Positions 35,030 to 47,444 of a stretch of 64,000 nucleotides of DNA are shown here, in pieces (the stretch's first letter is position 1; each line of letters begins with the position of its first letter). The translations under genes were made by a program, and so were the position numbers. The notes under the pieces were generated by a model. That model worked only from the letters and a program-made list of their open reading frames with translations. It had not been told where the DNA came from and did not search any database. Source of the stretch: Lathyrus oleraceus (taxonomy: Eukaryota; Streptophyta; Magnoliopsida; Fabales; Fabaceae); NCBI RefSeq assembly GCF_024323335.1, contig NC_066581.1, forward strand, positions 231,648,539-231,712,538. Reading direction: 5' to 3'.

Positions 35030-35330
35030 TCAAAGAAACACAAAATTGAAACACGTATACTTTTAATAACTTTCATTGTTTTCAGGAAATATTAAAGATC
35101 AAGTGTCATATGGGGGTTGAGTTGGGTCTGAAGATCACGAGAACAATAGATGACACCACTTCCATTTCTGATTTTTCAGTTTGCTGAAAGACAGAGCAAA
35201 CACAAGTTCAAAGAAAATAGCACCACGGATACAGTACATTCTCACATGAAACAGAAGGCATAATGACGCTAAAGTCTGTGAATTTATACTCATTTGATTT
35301 AGGCCAGACATATTTACCTCTTAAAGAGGT
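35030..35330. repeat. Local direct duplication, first copy
   Basis: Matches 36475-36768 in the same orientation, 1.44 kb away; shared text includes 'gggggttgagttgggtctga', 'acattctcacatgaaacaga' and 'tatttacctctt'. Both copies differ by scattered substitutions and small indels, so the duplication is not very recent. Confidence 0.82.
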
Positions 35331-36474
35331 GTGAGTATAGGGTGGGATGAGTATTTCCCTTATTTTTATAAATTGTGTTTTCAAATGCCATTTCGTGTTT
35401 TGACTGTGTACTTTGCATACTGATAGTGATAATAGAAACAGGGAGCTTTCTTGAAAAATATTAAATCAGAGAATCCAAGGATACTGTGCTTTCTCTTTGG
35501 TCACTCCCCTGGAGGTGTTGTGATGTTGTAAGTAAGACTGAAATCTTAGATACCTCTATTATGAAATTTCTTTGTTGGATTTTGAATTTAAATTTCTGCT
35601 TTTTGTATGTAGGCAGCATCATAACCTCAAATTGAAGTGATGTGATGGCGGAAGGAATTATATTAACCTCACCAGCGCTACGCATAAAGCCGACTCACCC
35701 AATAGTTGGTGTAAGTTTTGCATTTATATTGCACGATTCATGATGTTTGACATTGATGTGTTTCTGTGTTAATATAAGAATGATATGTTTCGACTATAGT
35801 TATTGTCTTGAGAGTATTTGCAAGATTCTCATTCCCAGCCAAAAGTGGCAAGAGTGGCTGCACAGAGGTAACAAGATTGAAGACAATATAGTCAAGCACA
35901 TTGACTACATTATTTAGAGTTAATGTCTTTCATGTATACAAAAGTTAGAAGAAAAAACCTACACGTCCTTTTTGCACCATTAAATTAACCTTTGAATCAA
36001 TGTATGTTTTTTTTGCACATAACCATACCTAAATTTATAGCAATACACGCCAATCATCTTTCTTAGTCAATTCAAGAACTACCTGGACAATATTTTCCAT
36101 CTATTTAACATTTACTAATTGATTAACATGCATCAATTCTATAGCACTTTGCTATCTAAATATCAAGCTCTGACGGTGCTAATGCCAATAAAACCTTAGT
36201 ATGATATGAGTTTAACAACTGGAAGCAGAGTGAGCACAATCCCAACCATTATTTTCCGTAGTATTGTTAAACCTGACTAGATCAAAGACACCGAGACTTC
36301 AATTCATGGTTATCATTGTATTATACATGTCAATCGAATCTAGATTCGATGCAACATTGAACTATATGTTAGACTTAAAATTATATAATACATTTTTGTT
36401 TAAGTAAATATTTATCGAATGATCTAAAATATCAATGAGCTTTTCCATGCGGATGCACGGGTTTTCAACTACTG

Positions 36475-36768
36475 TTTGTTCAGAGAAACACAACTGAAAC
36501 ACCTTTACTTTTAATATGCTTTCATTATTGTCAAGAAATATTAAGGATCAACTGCCATAAGGGGGTTGAGTTGGGTCTGAAGATCACGAGAACAACAGAT
36601 GATTCCGTTTCCGTTTCTGATTTTCAGTTTGATAAAGACAGAGCAAAGACGAGTTCAAAGAAAATAGCACCAGACACAATACATTCTCACATGAAACAGA
36701 AGGCATAATAAAATCTGAGTTTATACTCATTTGATTGAGGCCAAAAATATTTACCTCTTTAAAATCAA
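36475..36768. repeat. Local direct duplication, second copy
   Basis: Partner of 35030-35330. Followed by ordinary sequence and then by the segment shared with 26.8 kb. Confidence 0.82.
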
Positions 36769-36977
36769 ACGAAAATGGGATGCTCCAAGGATCTGTGATT
36801 CATAAAATCTCCCTTTGCGCGTGCTCGTCAATCTATAAAACAACATAGATTTAGCAGAGAAAATGTGGAGTTGATGCCAATAATTATTCGAGCACAAACT
36901 AAAGACTAACACAGAATATGTGGCCTATTTGATAAGCAAGTGTCACGTATATCCTACCAATGGCTTATTTGGGATTA

Positions 36978-37345
36978 ATTCTCCATACTCTCCATGGTTC
37001 CAGAATCTTCCACCAATTAAGATCGTGAAAAACAATACAACAGTACACATAATGCACAAAGCCAATAAAGAGCTAATAATAATGCAGTTCTACTAATTAT
37101 GCATGTAAGGCATAAAAAAAGTCCATTCACAATTGCAAAAACCCTATACATAAAATAAATAATTATTTCAGGAGCTTTCAGCTGTTCAAGTAGGTTCCAA
37201 AATTTGCATTCAAAATTAGCATGTAAAAATAGCACCAAAATTTAACTCAATGTTTTAAGTCTAAAGACACTTTCAGTTTGAAGCATTGCCTTTAGAATGA
37301 AAGGAACACCAAAAAAAAACAAGGTGACATGTAATCCTTGAAAAG
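36978..37345. repeat. Duplicated unique segment, copy B
   Basis: Partner of 26835-27475, without the MITE-like insert. The pair lies about 10 kb apart, with the complete copia between them. Confidence 0.75.
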
Positions 37346-38450
37346 AAAGACAAAATAAGCAAGAGAGGTGGTACCTACAAAAGACGAATATGCAGCAGGA
37401 ATCACTTGATTTCATCTTCAACAGCTTTGTGCTATTTGGGAGAGACACTGAGAAATGAGAAAGAAAGAGGAGAGATGTCGGGCAAAGAAGATTGGGGGAG
37501 AAATTACGAGTGATTTGGGATAAACAGAGTGAACCAGCCAAAATCGTATAAGGAAATCATCATGCGGACTGGGGTCAGTTCATGGGTTGGGATTCTCTGT
37601 GCGATCTGCAATGCGATTGGAATTTGCGATTTTGGAGCAGACAACAACCAGATACCAAAAGGATTATGAAATGAAAGATAGCAAATATCCAACCGGAAAT
37701 TGTGCACAGACCTACACACTGCAGACACCTAATAGTACACAACTAATGTATCAGATAACAGCCAAATTTACATTAAGAAACACCGGTTTCAATCAAGAAT
37801 AGGGTTGTTGTTTTCTAAAATATTGCTCTGGTTTTGTCATATGAAAGTGATTATGCATTGGAAGCATCAAAGTATTATCCAATCCCTAATAAAGAGATTT
37901 GACACAGGTGTGTTTGCCTTCTATCAAAAATAATATCACTGACCTACTAAGCATACTACAGGTAAGATGAAGAATATTTACATATTTACAATGCAATAGT
38001 GAAAACTTTTGCTGAATTTTATTAATGGCAGTTTAGTAAACATATTAAACATTTGAATCAACTACAGAAATCTCGTTTGGCCTAATGACAGGTTTGGGTT
38101 GTATTGGAAACTCATGTTCTCATGAATGAAGGTCTATCGTCCTATATGGACTTTGGAGCCGTTTCATATGGACATTAACAAGAGTTCATGTATAGTATCT
38201 ATTTGGTGCATGGGGATTATTTGAAATCATAACACAGTCAAATCCAAATCCAACTGCAAATTTTTTAATTTGCTGAAAATGAAACTACCTACTTGTATTC
38301 ATTTCATACGTGGTTTATTTCTCCTAATCAGGCGTTTTCTATTGATGAGAGCTAGCTGAAGAGATAGTACTTGTTATGTTCACGAGCAAAACACTACTTA
38401 GCAAACTCTCCAAATATGTTGTTTCTGCTACCTTCACAAAATTACGAGGA

Positions 38451-39689
38451 TCAATTCTTCTCATAACCCTCCAAGAATTGAATCGCCCAATCTCCTTCTC
38501 TTTTACCTTCATCTACTTTACAGACAACAGTATTGTTCTCTTTAAATTCATCAAAAGCTAATAATTGTTTGGTTTTCCTGCGCCCTAATAACACAAGCTC
38601 CAACATGTTCCTACGAACTGCATACACCGGATTAGGCTCAACCAACCCTCCTTTCTCATAAGCCTCCCTAAGAAAAACAGTTTGCGCGTTTCCCTTTGTT
38701 GATATGTAAAATATCCCCGGATGTCTAAGCAGTACCTCACGCATATTAACTTCGATTGCAAAATCCCTTCGAAAATGAGCCAATTGATCAACCTCAACCA
38801 TTTTCTCCACAGTTAAGCTCAACAGCTCATGAAGAACAGCAACAGCCCTCTTCTCATAGCGTTGTGCTCCGCCGCATTTTACATCTTTTCTCTCATAAGG
38901 CTTTGTATAAGAAAGCCTTTGCCAAGTCTTCAACTTTTCCCTAAACCCTCTTTCAATCTTAAACCCAGTTGGAAAATTTATAGGAAAAGCAAACTTAGTC
39001 TCAAACTCACTCAACCATTTTTCTCTATACTCTCTCTCCCTCCATTTCTCAACATGAGCCATTCCCAATTCACCATCCCAACCAACCAATGCCACAATCT
39101 CCAAATCAACCAACCTAAATTCATCACTATATTTCCCAAGAATGGAGTCTCTGAAATCACAAGGAAGGCCCAACTCTCTTCTGATCAACCTCAAAGCATG
39201 CACATGAAGAGTACCATTCAATGACATCATAAGCAACTTCTTCACCCTCATCACAATATCAAGCTCGTACCTTTTTGCAACAACCTCTTCCAGCAACATC
39301 AACTCCTTCATCTTCCTCGTGATTCTGCAACACATGTTCCTCCTAAAAGGGTGAAGAAACAAATCAAAAACATGAGGGTATTTTTGAAGAAAGGAAGTGA
39401 CAGTGACATTGAGTCCGAGGATGTTTCTCCAGCGGGACATAAGCTGAAGCGAAACAAAAGAACCGCGTTTTCGATTTGTCATGAGGCTGTGGATTTTGAG
39501 GACAATGTTGAGTTTTTTGAAATGGGTTGTTAATTTGTCGAAATGTGGGTCTCTTACTCGGTCCTCCAAACGGGTTTGGGCTGAAATAACGGGTTTTTTC
39601 CATCGTTTTTGGTTGAAGAGAAAAAAGGGTGAGAATGAAGTTGTGGTTGATTGAAAGATTCTGTATCTGAAGGTTGATAATGGATTCAT
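38451..39689 (-). CDS. PORR-domain protein (WHAT'S THIS FACTOR 1-like)
   Basis: Single-exon gene, 412 aa. Plant organelle RNA recognition (PORR) proteins bind organellar transcripts and mostly act in group II intron splicing in mitochondria or plastids. Evidence: a Ser/Thr/Phe/Arg-rich N-terminus without acids (MNPLSTFRYRIFQSTTTSF), fitting an organelle presequence; then the PORR opening RVRDPHFDKL at ~residue 45; repeated basic helices with LQKYPHVFDLF, LPCDFRDSIL and the closing motif LRHPGIFYISTKG. Length is typical of the family. The frame is open upstream to 39770, but that end is a TTG, and 39689 is the first ATG. It has no close gene neighbour; the antisense frame at 38829-39224 is a shadow. 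I cannot say which organelle or intron it serves. Confidence 0.92.
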   Translation of the reverse strand: MNPLSTFRYRIFQSTTTSFSPFFLFNQKRWKKPVISAQTRLEDRVRDPHFDKLTTHFKKLNIVLKIHSLMTNRKRGSFVSLQLMSRWRNILGLNVTVTSFLQKYPHVFDLFLHPFRRNMCCRITRKMKELMLLEEVVAKRYELDIVMRVKKLLMMSLNGTLHVHALRLIRRELGLPCDFRDSILGKYSDEFRLVDLEIVALVGWDGELGMAHVEKWREREYREKWLSEFETKFAFPINFPTGFKIERGFREKLKTWQRLSYTKPYERKDVKCGGAQRYEKRAVAVLHELLSLTVEKMVEVDQLAHFRRDFAIEVNMREVLLRHPGIFYISTKGNAQTVFLREAYEKGGLVEPNPVYAVRRNMLELVLLGRRKTKQLLAFDEFKENNTVVCKVDEGKREGDWAIQFLEGYEKN

Positions 39690-40815
39690 TTCATTGTTGG
39701 GTTGGAGGAGATGAAAGCTGAAACGGCGGTTATCTTTTGATGTGGTGGAAGATGGTGTTGTCGTGACCAACGAAACCGAGTGAGGAATTGTGAGATGGTG
39801 GTGCGGTTAAGGAAAGCGGAAGGTGGCGGTGCACGGCCACTATAAAGCGTCGACGGTGGTGTTGGGGGATACGGATTCTCTAAGGTACGCGCGGAATGTT
39901 AGAGTGACTTTCGGTGGCTTTCCACCGTATGATCTCTCAAACTCTCATGATGCTTCCACGTGTTTTATTTTACAGAAATAAAATCAAAATAGAAACAATG
40001 GAAATCAAGATTGCACAAAGTTGAAAAACTTAGCAGAACCCAAAAACTCACAAATCTTGATATTGGTTTTACAGTCACCTTACCACCTCCGGTCGTCCAT
40101 CCTTTTCCGGCTCCGACTTTCGTTTCTTTGCTGCTATTGCCGCCGTCACAGGCTATTTGGATGCCGCTGTTTGCCGTTGTCACCGCGCTACACTGTCAAT
40201 TATTTCTAGACATTGATTCTTCCAATTATCCGGAAGCTAAGGGTATGCAAAAAATGTCACTTGCAACTAAAAATGCGGTGATTGTTAGTAAAATGAACTA
40301 TTAGTCTGTACATTTTGAAGTATAAAATGATCACTAAGTAACACATATTTTATCTTCTTCTTTCACCATTGTAAATTGGGTTTTCTTTCCAACAATGTAC
40401 AATCGAGAGAACCATTAATATTCACTCATACAATCAATCCTCACACAGTTAGTTGGTTTTCGTATTGATAACATATTTGTCAAGCTATTTGGATTTAAAA
40501 TTTAATGATTTCAATTTGGAAATTTAGATTTTCCGAAGATTGATGTTGTTATTTATAATTTGATTTTAAATTTAATGGTTCTGATTTTTAATATATTACA
40601 TTTTCGTTAAGTTAGATAAATTTTATTTCAATTTAGGAATTAGGTTATGATTGATGTCTTTATCTGTATTTGGATTTAAAATTTAAGGGTTATGATTGAT
40701 GTCATTATTTTAATTTGGATTTAAAATTTAAGAGTTTTGATTTTCAATTTGTTAGTTATTCAATATGTTAGTTAAAATTTGATTTCAATTTGGGAATTAT
40801 CTTTTATGATTGTTG
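39690..40815. other. Region upstream of the PORR gene, no further gene
   Basis: Holds the presumed PORR promoter and 5' UTR on the minus strand. A GC-richer patch at 40080-40190 gives a frame (40011-40304) with no recognisable domain. From 40440 the sequence has recurring 'ggatttaaaatttaa' and 'gattgatgt' phrases. Confidence 0.45.
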
Positions 40816-40819
40816 TTTT

Positions 40820-42790
40820 CTTATGTTGTGTTATATATTGGCCAATTCCATATGGACAAGTACGACGATTTTGTTGGTGTTAATTTGAACAATGTTTATT
40901 ACATTAATTCATATGATGCCAAATATAATGGTGATGAAAATGTCAATGATGTTGTACCTAGTGGACATCAAAGTTCAAATGATGAAGATGATGTTGATAA
41001 TGGCGATGATGAGAAATTGGTTTGAGCGGAATGATCAATAGTTAAGTAGTTGTAGGTGGTAGATTGATGAGTATTAATTTCATTACTTCTGATGAAATTT
41101 GTGTCATGGAATTTGGTATTGTTAATGAAGCTTATGAATTTTATTATCGGTATGGTAAATATAAAGGTTTTCCCCTAAGGAAAAATGATGTTATGAGAAT
41201 AGAGCATGAAGGTGGTAAGATAACAGTAATGAGGCAGTTTGTATGCAATAAATATAGTTTAAGAGAGAAGAAATACTTATGTAGGATAAATAGAAAAAGA
41301 GATCACATACGTTTGACTCGTATTAAATGTGCAATAAGGCTTCGTGTGCACTACAAAGCCAAAAAGGATAAATATGTAGTGTCGGTTTTTGAAGAGGCTC
41401 ATAACCATGAATTAACCCCATCTAGGTTCGTGCACTTACAACTCCTTTATCATCAAAATTCTGAAGCATATAGAGCTCGGATTGATTGTCTTCAATCACG
41501 TGGAATTATAACTTGCCATATAATGCAGTATATGGTTGCTCATAAGGGTGAATATGATGGTGTTGCGTTTACAAGTAAAGATCTATACAATTATTTTAAT
41601 AAAAAAAATGTGTTATTATTAAAGATGGTGATGTTATCGCTTCTTTAAATTATCCAAATGTAAAGTCATCTACTGATTCCATGCCACTGAATATGTTATG
41701 TTGTTAACATTGATGGACGAATGAAGTCTCTTTTTTGGGTTGATGGGAGTAGTATATCTGACTATTTTTGTTTTGGTGATGTGGTTGCATTTGACACAAT
41801 TCACAAGAAGAACAAATATAACTACATGTTGGTTATATTTTTAGGGTGTAACCACCACTCGTAGACAATTATTTTTGGTGTTGCATTGGTATCAAACGAA
41901 ATGACATGGACATATAAGTGGTTGTTAAGGTGTTTTTTAGAATGCATGGAAGATAAATATCTAAAAGCAGTGGTAACATATGAATATAGGGCTACGATGA
42001 AGCCTATAAAATAGATTTTTCCCGATGCGACCCATCGATTATGTGCTTAACATTTGAATAAGAATGCATGTGAAAATGTAAAGAAGTCGGGATTTTGGGA
42101 AGGTTTTAACAAATCCATGTACTCAGATTTTACAAATGATCAGTTTGAAGAGTTTAAGTCATATCTAATTAAAGAAAATGAACTTGAAAGAAATCCTTGG
42201 GTTGCCAAAACGTATGAGAAGAAGTCACTATGGGCAACTGCATATCTATGTGATAAATTTTTTTGACGTATAAGACCTATGTCTCAATGTGAATATGTTA
42301 ATGCAATAATTAAGATTTATGTCAGGAACAAAGGTTGCAAATTTGAATTTCTGCATACTTTTGAGCAGGCTCTGAGAGAGTACATAAATAATGAACTGGT
42401 TGTTGATTTTAAATCAAAGTTTTCAAAACCTGTGTTGACAACTTGCCCGAGTTTGATTGAGAGTGATGTCGCTAAAACTTATACAACGGAGATTTTCAAA
42501 GAAGTTAAAGATAAATTATGAAGGATGGTGCATTAATTATTAAGAACCTAATAGAACTTAAGGATACCGAGATTTATACATTAACAGAATATTGCAAGTG
42601 TTGTTTCCTTTTGGATTGACTGCATTATGTAAAACAACATGTTATGTTCAAGCTATTTTTGTGAAGAAAGGCCACGTATGGGAACAAATGTCCAAGCATG
42701 TGGCCCTTGCTGTTTTGGCGTGTTATTATGCAGCTTTGTACAATAAGATTTGTTGCTATCTTTTAGCAATGTGTGGTGTAATTCGTTTGA
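40820..42790 (+). pseudogene. FAR1/FHY3-family (MULE-derived) pseudogene
   Basis: FAR1-related proteins are domesticated Mutator-type transposases acting as transcription factors; many copies are decayed. Here an acidic N-terminus (40853-41025) precedes a FAR1 DNA-binding domain (41067-41440; EFGIVNEAYEFYYRYGKYKG, then IKCAIRLRV and FEEAHNHEL). The MULE transposase part follows with breaks: WVDGSSISDYFCFGDVVAFD near 41740, a stop at ~41862, the region ending THRLCA near 42050, HLNKNACENVKKSGFW at 42051, LWATAYLCDKFF then a stop at ~42265, and CEYVNAIIKIYVRNKGC at 42285. No SWIM finger is recognisable. At least four stops or frameshifts; not functional. The 3' part is cut by a SIRE-type LTR at 42795. 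Confidence 0.85.
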
Positions 42791-43514
42791 CAATTGTTTG
42801 AAGATCAAATCAATTTAAATGGAAATTTAAATTTGAATTAAAAACAAATCATATTTTTTGTTTGAGATTTTTATGGAATAAATCAAATCCAATTAGATTT
42901 GTTATTATTTTGGACGAGATCAATGACAATATCCAAAGGAGAAAATACCCATAATTGCGTTGTTATTTAAGTATACTCTCACCTCATCATTGAGGGTGTG
43001 CGCTAGGATTGAACATCTTTGTGCTAGTGTTTGTTTGAGTCTTTTAATTTGTGTTTCTTGCACACCATGTTATTACTTCATTCATATCTCAAGGTATAAT
43101 AGTTGGTCTATTTAGTTAAGTTATAAATTCAACATTGATCATTGTGATTATTGTTGTTGATCGTTAAGGTTAATGATTGAGAGAAAGTGATAAGCGATTC
43201 TCATATTTATGGGGAGTCCTAAATAGAAATACACTAAGGGTAAAATTAAGAAGACATGAATTGAGCAATGGGTTTGTTCATCTGAGATTGTTTGTACTAA
43301 TTCTATTTAGAGTGTATTTCCTTTATTGGGTAGAGTGCCCCTTAGTTGTGGGTGTTGTTTGCACTGAATTGGGTTAACAAACCATTGTGTTTTTTGCTGT
43401 TTTTACTTTGATTCATCATTGTTACCATAGTGTGTTTAGTTTGGTTTAACAAGTTTGTCAAGTTGTCCCAAACATCTGGTCCAACATTTGTCCTTTGAGA
43501 AACATAATTTCAAT

Positions 43515-43526
43515 TGGCATCAGAGC
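43515..43526 (+). other. Primer binding site of the SIRE-type element
   Basis: TGGCATCAGAGC inside the typical 'atttcaattggcatcagagc' setting of SIRE/Maximus copias. Confidence 0.8.
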
Positions 43527-43577
43527 AGGCGCCCTATTATGTTTGGGTGAGCTTCAAGGAATATATATTTTGTTCAT

Positions 43578-44618
43578 GTGGACAACACAAAGGATAAAAG
43601 GTCTATCAATAGACCACATGTTTTGGATGACACTAATTACGATTATTGGAAAAATAAGATGGTTGCCTTTCTTAAATATATAGACATCAAAACTTAGAAA
43701 AATGTGATTAAAGGTTGGAAACACCCTATGGTTACTTCTCAATATGGTACAACAAGCTTAAAGCATGAAGTTTATTGGTCAAAAGACGAAGATAATGAAA
43801 CTCTTTCAAATGACAAAGCCTTGAATGCCATATTCAATGGTGTTGACAAGAACATGTTGAGACTTATCAACATATTCTCAAGATTGCTCATGAAGGCACA
43901 TCCAAAGTGTGTATATCAAGGCTGCAACTCCTCACAACTAACTTTGAAAATCTGAGAATGATGGAAGATGAATCCATATATGGTTTTAACATCAAACTTT
44001 GTGACATTGGCAACACTTCATCTGCCTTAGAGAGAAGATGTCTGAAGAAAAACTAGTCAGAAAAATATTAATATCTCTATCTAGGAAGTTCGACATGAAG
44101 GTTACATTTATTTAAGAAGTCTAAGACTTGAGTAGCATGAAAGTTGATGAACTCATTGGTTCTTTGCAAACCTTTGAGACTGTTATAAGTGATAAATTTG
44201 AAAAGAATAACAAAGGTATAACATTCGTATCCAACTCTGAAGAGGGTGAAAATCGAGGTGAAAGGCTATCAGATGCTATAAATAACACTTATTAGAAGAA
44301 AGTTCAACAAATCCTTTAGAAGGTTGGATAAGCAATGGATGACAAATGTCTCAGATAAGATGCCATACACCAATCCCCTCAATAGAGGCAAACAAGTTCA
44401 ATGTTATGAATGTGAAGAATCTGGCCACATCAAAGCTGAATGTCTCACCTTTATAAAGAAACAGAAAAATGGATTGTCAATCACTTGGTGTGATTCTAAC
44501 GATGATAGTGAAAGTGAAACAACTAACAAAGTAATGGCTTTCATAGACTAGTATGAGTCTGAAGGAGACTCTAATAATGAAGACATGTCTGAAGAGGAGT
44601 TGATTGTTGATGTGTAAA
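43578..44618 (+). pseudogene. SIRE-type gag remnant
   Basis: Starts with the SIRE gag opening (RPHVLDDTNYDYWKNKMVAF), a stop at ~43696, then VIKGWKHPMV and KALNAIFNGVDKNMLRLIN. Further frame breaks precede the zinc knuckle at ~44400-44445 (CYECEESGHIKAEC) and the acidic end near 44618. Gene order and motifs match SIRE/Maximus gag well; it is broken in several places and the pol region is gone. Confidence 0.83.
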
Positions 44619-44619
44619 A

Positions 44620-47070
44620 TCAAAGGTAGGTATTTTGTTAACATATCCATATAGACTAGTGTGATATTACCGTTGTTCAACAGTTAATATGATTTTAAGT
44701 GATGACTATAAGATATTTGGTTGGGAAAAGTAAACGAATGTGAAAACAGTAAATGATCATCCCCTATTCTTGCTATGTTTTCTATCTCTAGAAAAGTGTG
44801 ATCATCCCCTAATTATGTTTGGATGCTTTTTATATTGGTCCGAAAATCCTGCATTCTCAAGAGATGTAATATAATGACACAGGTAATGCTGTCGATGTTT
44901 GTTAATTGTTAAGTGAAATGAATTATCAATACTTGTTAATTGTTATGCCATGTTGACCAGGTATTATTAAGTGGCTAAAAGTTTCAACAAGTTTTTCACA
45001 ATTAGTTTGAATCAAGTGTTAATTGTTATCATGCTACTATCTTGCATTATTTTAGCCTTGATAACCTGGTTCCATTTGGCAAACCAATAACTCATGTTGT
45101 TAAATTATCTTTTATAAATTAACAACACCGTTTTTTATTAAGAGAATAATAACTTGTATTACATAGAAAATATTTTAGCATCATACAAGTCACTTTCTAT
45201 TTTATACAATCAATCATTGTTATAACACTTACAATGCATATACTCATTGAGTTACTTTGTTCTTAACCATTTTACAATTGAACTATATTGCCTTGTCCAT
45301 TATGTTCTAAAACAACTTTAAAAAAAATCAATTGGTCCTTAAAAATCAATGAAATATGTTCAAAATCCGCATTAGGGTCTTCCATACCCATCTTACCCAA
45401 AAAAAAAACAATGAGATGACTTTAGTTTTGCATAATGATCTTTTTGTCTTCATGCCTCTTTGTATTTATATTGTTAATAACTATGTTATTTTCACCATTA
45501 ACATAGAAGCATGACAATCTCGAACATCCAAAACTCAATTGTAACTTTACAACAATAATGTCTTCTTCATTATAACTAATTATGCAAAGGAAAAAAATAT
45601 AAACAATTTTATCAACAATAAACTTCGTTGTACTAAAAAAAGATGAAATAGAGTAGATACAATTGTAGCAGCAACAACAAAATCCTAAGAGAGAAAAATA
45701 CATTAAATTTTTCTGTTGTGGTTACAAGTAATAAGTATATTGGTTCAACTTTTACTATAATGATAAACTTGCAAATTCCAATTAAGATATTTGTAGTATT
45801 CAGAAGGATGAATGGATAATCGTGAGTTTAAAATAAATGATGATTTTAAGATTCAAGGAAAATCTGCAAGATTAAGTGATTTTACAAATCTGCAAGAATA
45901 GATGTTCAAAGTTAATTGAGATTGTAACATTGACAATGGCGACAAATAACCACATCCAAATAGTCTGTAAGGGAACAAAAAAGAAACTATGGTAAGATTC
46001 GGGAAATGATTGACGACCAGAAGGTGAAGATTTGTGAATTTTTGGGTTATGTTATGTTTCTAATCTCGTTGCGATACTTGTTTCCATCTTGTTCCTATTT
46101 TAATTTTATTTTAGTAAAAAAATATTTTATATTACTCTGTAATTTATATTATCAAAAAAAAAATTAAATATCATTATTACTTATACCTAATTGTTTATTA
46201 CAAAATAATTTGATGATATAATGACGACGTCGATGTGAGATTAAGATGAAACAACATACATGTTTTTTATATTTTTAACGATAGATATAGTAGTTTTGAG
46301 TTTATGTTTAAAGAATAATAAAAAGTCATTCAACTACCAAAAGAGAAAAAACATACTAGTAGCCACCACACCACAATGAGAAAGATACGATAAATCTCAA
46401 CAAAAAGAAATCACCAACATCATAAACAAAATTCTTTAAGAAGACAACAAAAGTACTTTCACATTCAAAACTAGGTAAAAGACTTTCAAATTGCTATTGG
46501 CTCAAATAGATAATATGATTCTCGAGGCATATAGAAAAACGACAATAATATGCCACAAACATACCAAAATATCATTTTCAAGCAAGCAAAATGTCATTTT
46601 CTTCCATATTATCCACATTAATAGACATACTTCAAAAAAATCGTTATGAGTTTTCAAATGAATCACAATACCAAATGTCAACTTATAAAAATATCACCTT
46701 TAATCCTAAACACCTACTCAATAAGATAAACACCTCAAAAGTAGAAAGATTCAAAAAGAGCAAAATTCCACACTAACCACCTAAAAAAACACATTCCACG
46801 ACAATGTTGCAGGTTACACAAATGAAAAATCTACTTATTTGACCTACGACACAAAGCACAAGAAGCACAATCAATGTGACACTTTATAATCCATAATAAC
46901 ATTAATAAATAAATTATAATTTGTTATAATTTTTTTATGAATTTTTGTATTTATTAAAATAAACACTTCTTATAATTTTCTTTCATCTATTTGTTTATTT
47001 TTATTTTTTGAAAAATAAAAGCTGGAAAAGAAAATATAAAAACGGGTAGAAATAAAAACTATTTATAGTA
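44620..47070. other. Intergenic, AT-rich, no gene seen
   Basis: Frames at 45422-45703 and 46591-46776 are short, AT-driven and without domains. No RNA gene or repeat family recognised. Confidence 0.5.
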
Positions 47071-47087
47071 TTTTTTTCAAGGCATAA

Positions 47088-47250
47088 TTAGTCCCTAGGT
47101 CCTTTAACTTTAAGAGAAATTTCGTGTTAGTCCCATAACTAAAAAACGTTACATAATGGTCCCTGAATTTCTCTTCCGTTAAACTATTTGGTCCATTTCG
47201 TTAGTTTAGGTGAAATAACGTTAAGTATGACTAAGGTGACATGCCAGGTA
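47088..47250 (+). repeat. Left terminal inverted repeat of the MULE
   Basis: About 160 bp; contains 'ggtccctgaatttctcttcc' and 'gaaataacgttaagtatg'. Partner is 49830-50024 (inverted, roughly 75-80% by eye). Confidence 0.72.
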
Positions 47251-47444
47251 TGCAAACAGTACAATGAACACTCAATTGTTGTGTTGTAAACAATTTAGGG
47301 TTTGTGATTTCCTATTCTCCATCTTCCTTGTTTGTTTGTTTGTTTTACTATTCATACATTTGGATTGTAGTTTCCTATTTTTCACTATTCCTTCTTCCAT
47401 CGTGTCTTCGCATTCTTCCATTTCCATCTTCCATCAGTGCTTCA

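Larger units (their letters stand above)
34685..38450. other. Intergenic stretch with internal duplications, no gene
   Basis: No coding frame that I trust. Contains one ~300-bp direct duplication (35030-35330 / 36475-36768) and copy B of the segment at 26.8 kb. The stretch may contain remnants of an old transcribed gene, since the repeated parts are neither low complexity nor recognisable transposon. Confidence 0.5.
42795..44618 (+). mobile_element. Truncated SIRE-type Ty1/copia (5' LTR + gag)
   Basis: Candidate LTR 42795-43504 (TGTTTGAAG...GAGAAACA), spacer, primer site TGGCATCAGAGC at 43515-43526, then gag. No polymerase and no 3' LTR. It lands at the end of the FAR1 pseudogene. The left boundary rests on the TG/CA inverted ends and on where FAR1 text stops. 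Confidence 0.72.

Noticed and set aside
38829..39224. 131-codon plus-strand frame
   Set aside because: Antisense to the conserved PORR gene; no family similarity.
39690..39770. 27-residue N-terminal extension of the PORR protein
   Set aside because: The upstream end of the frame is TTG; the first ATG is at 39689 and starts a presequence-like N-terminus.
40011..40304. 97-codon Pro-rich frame upstream of the FAR1 pseudogene
   Set aside because: No domain, no splice or promoter support; kept only as part of an intergenic entry.
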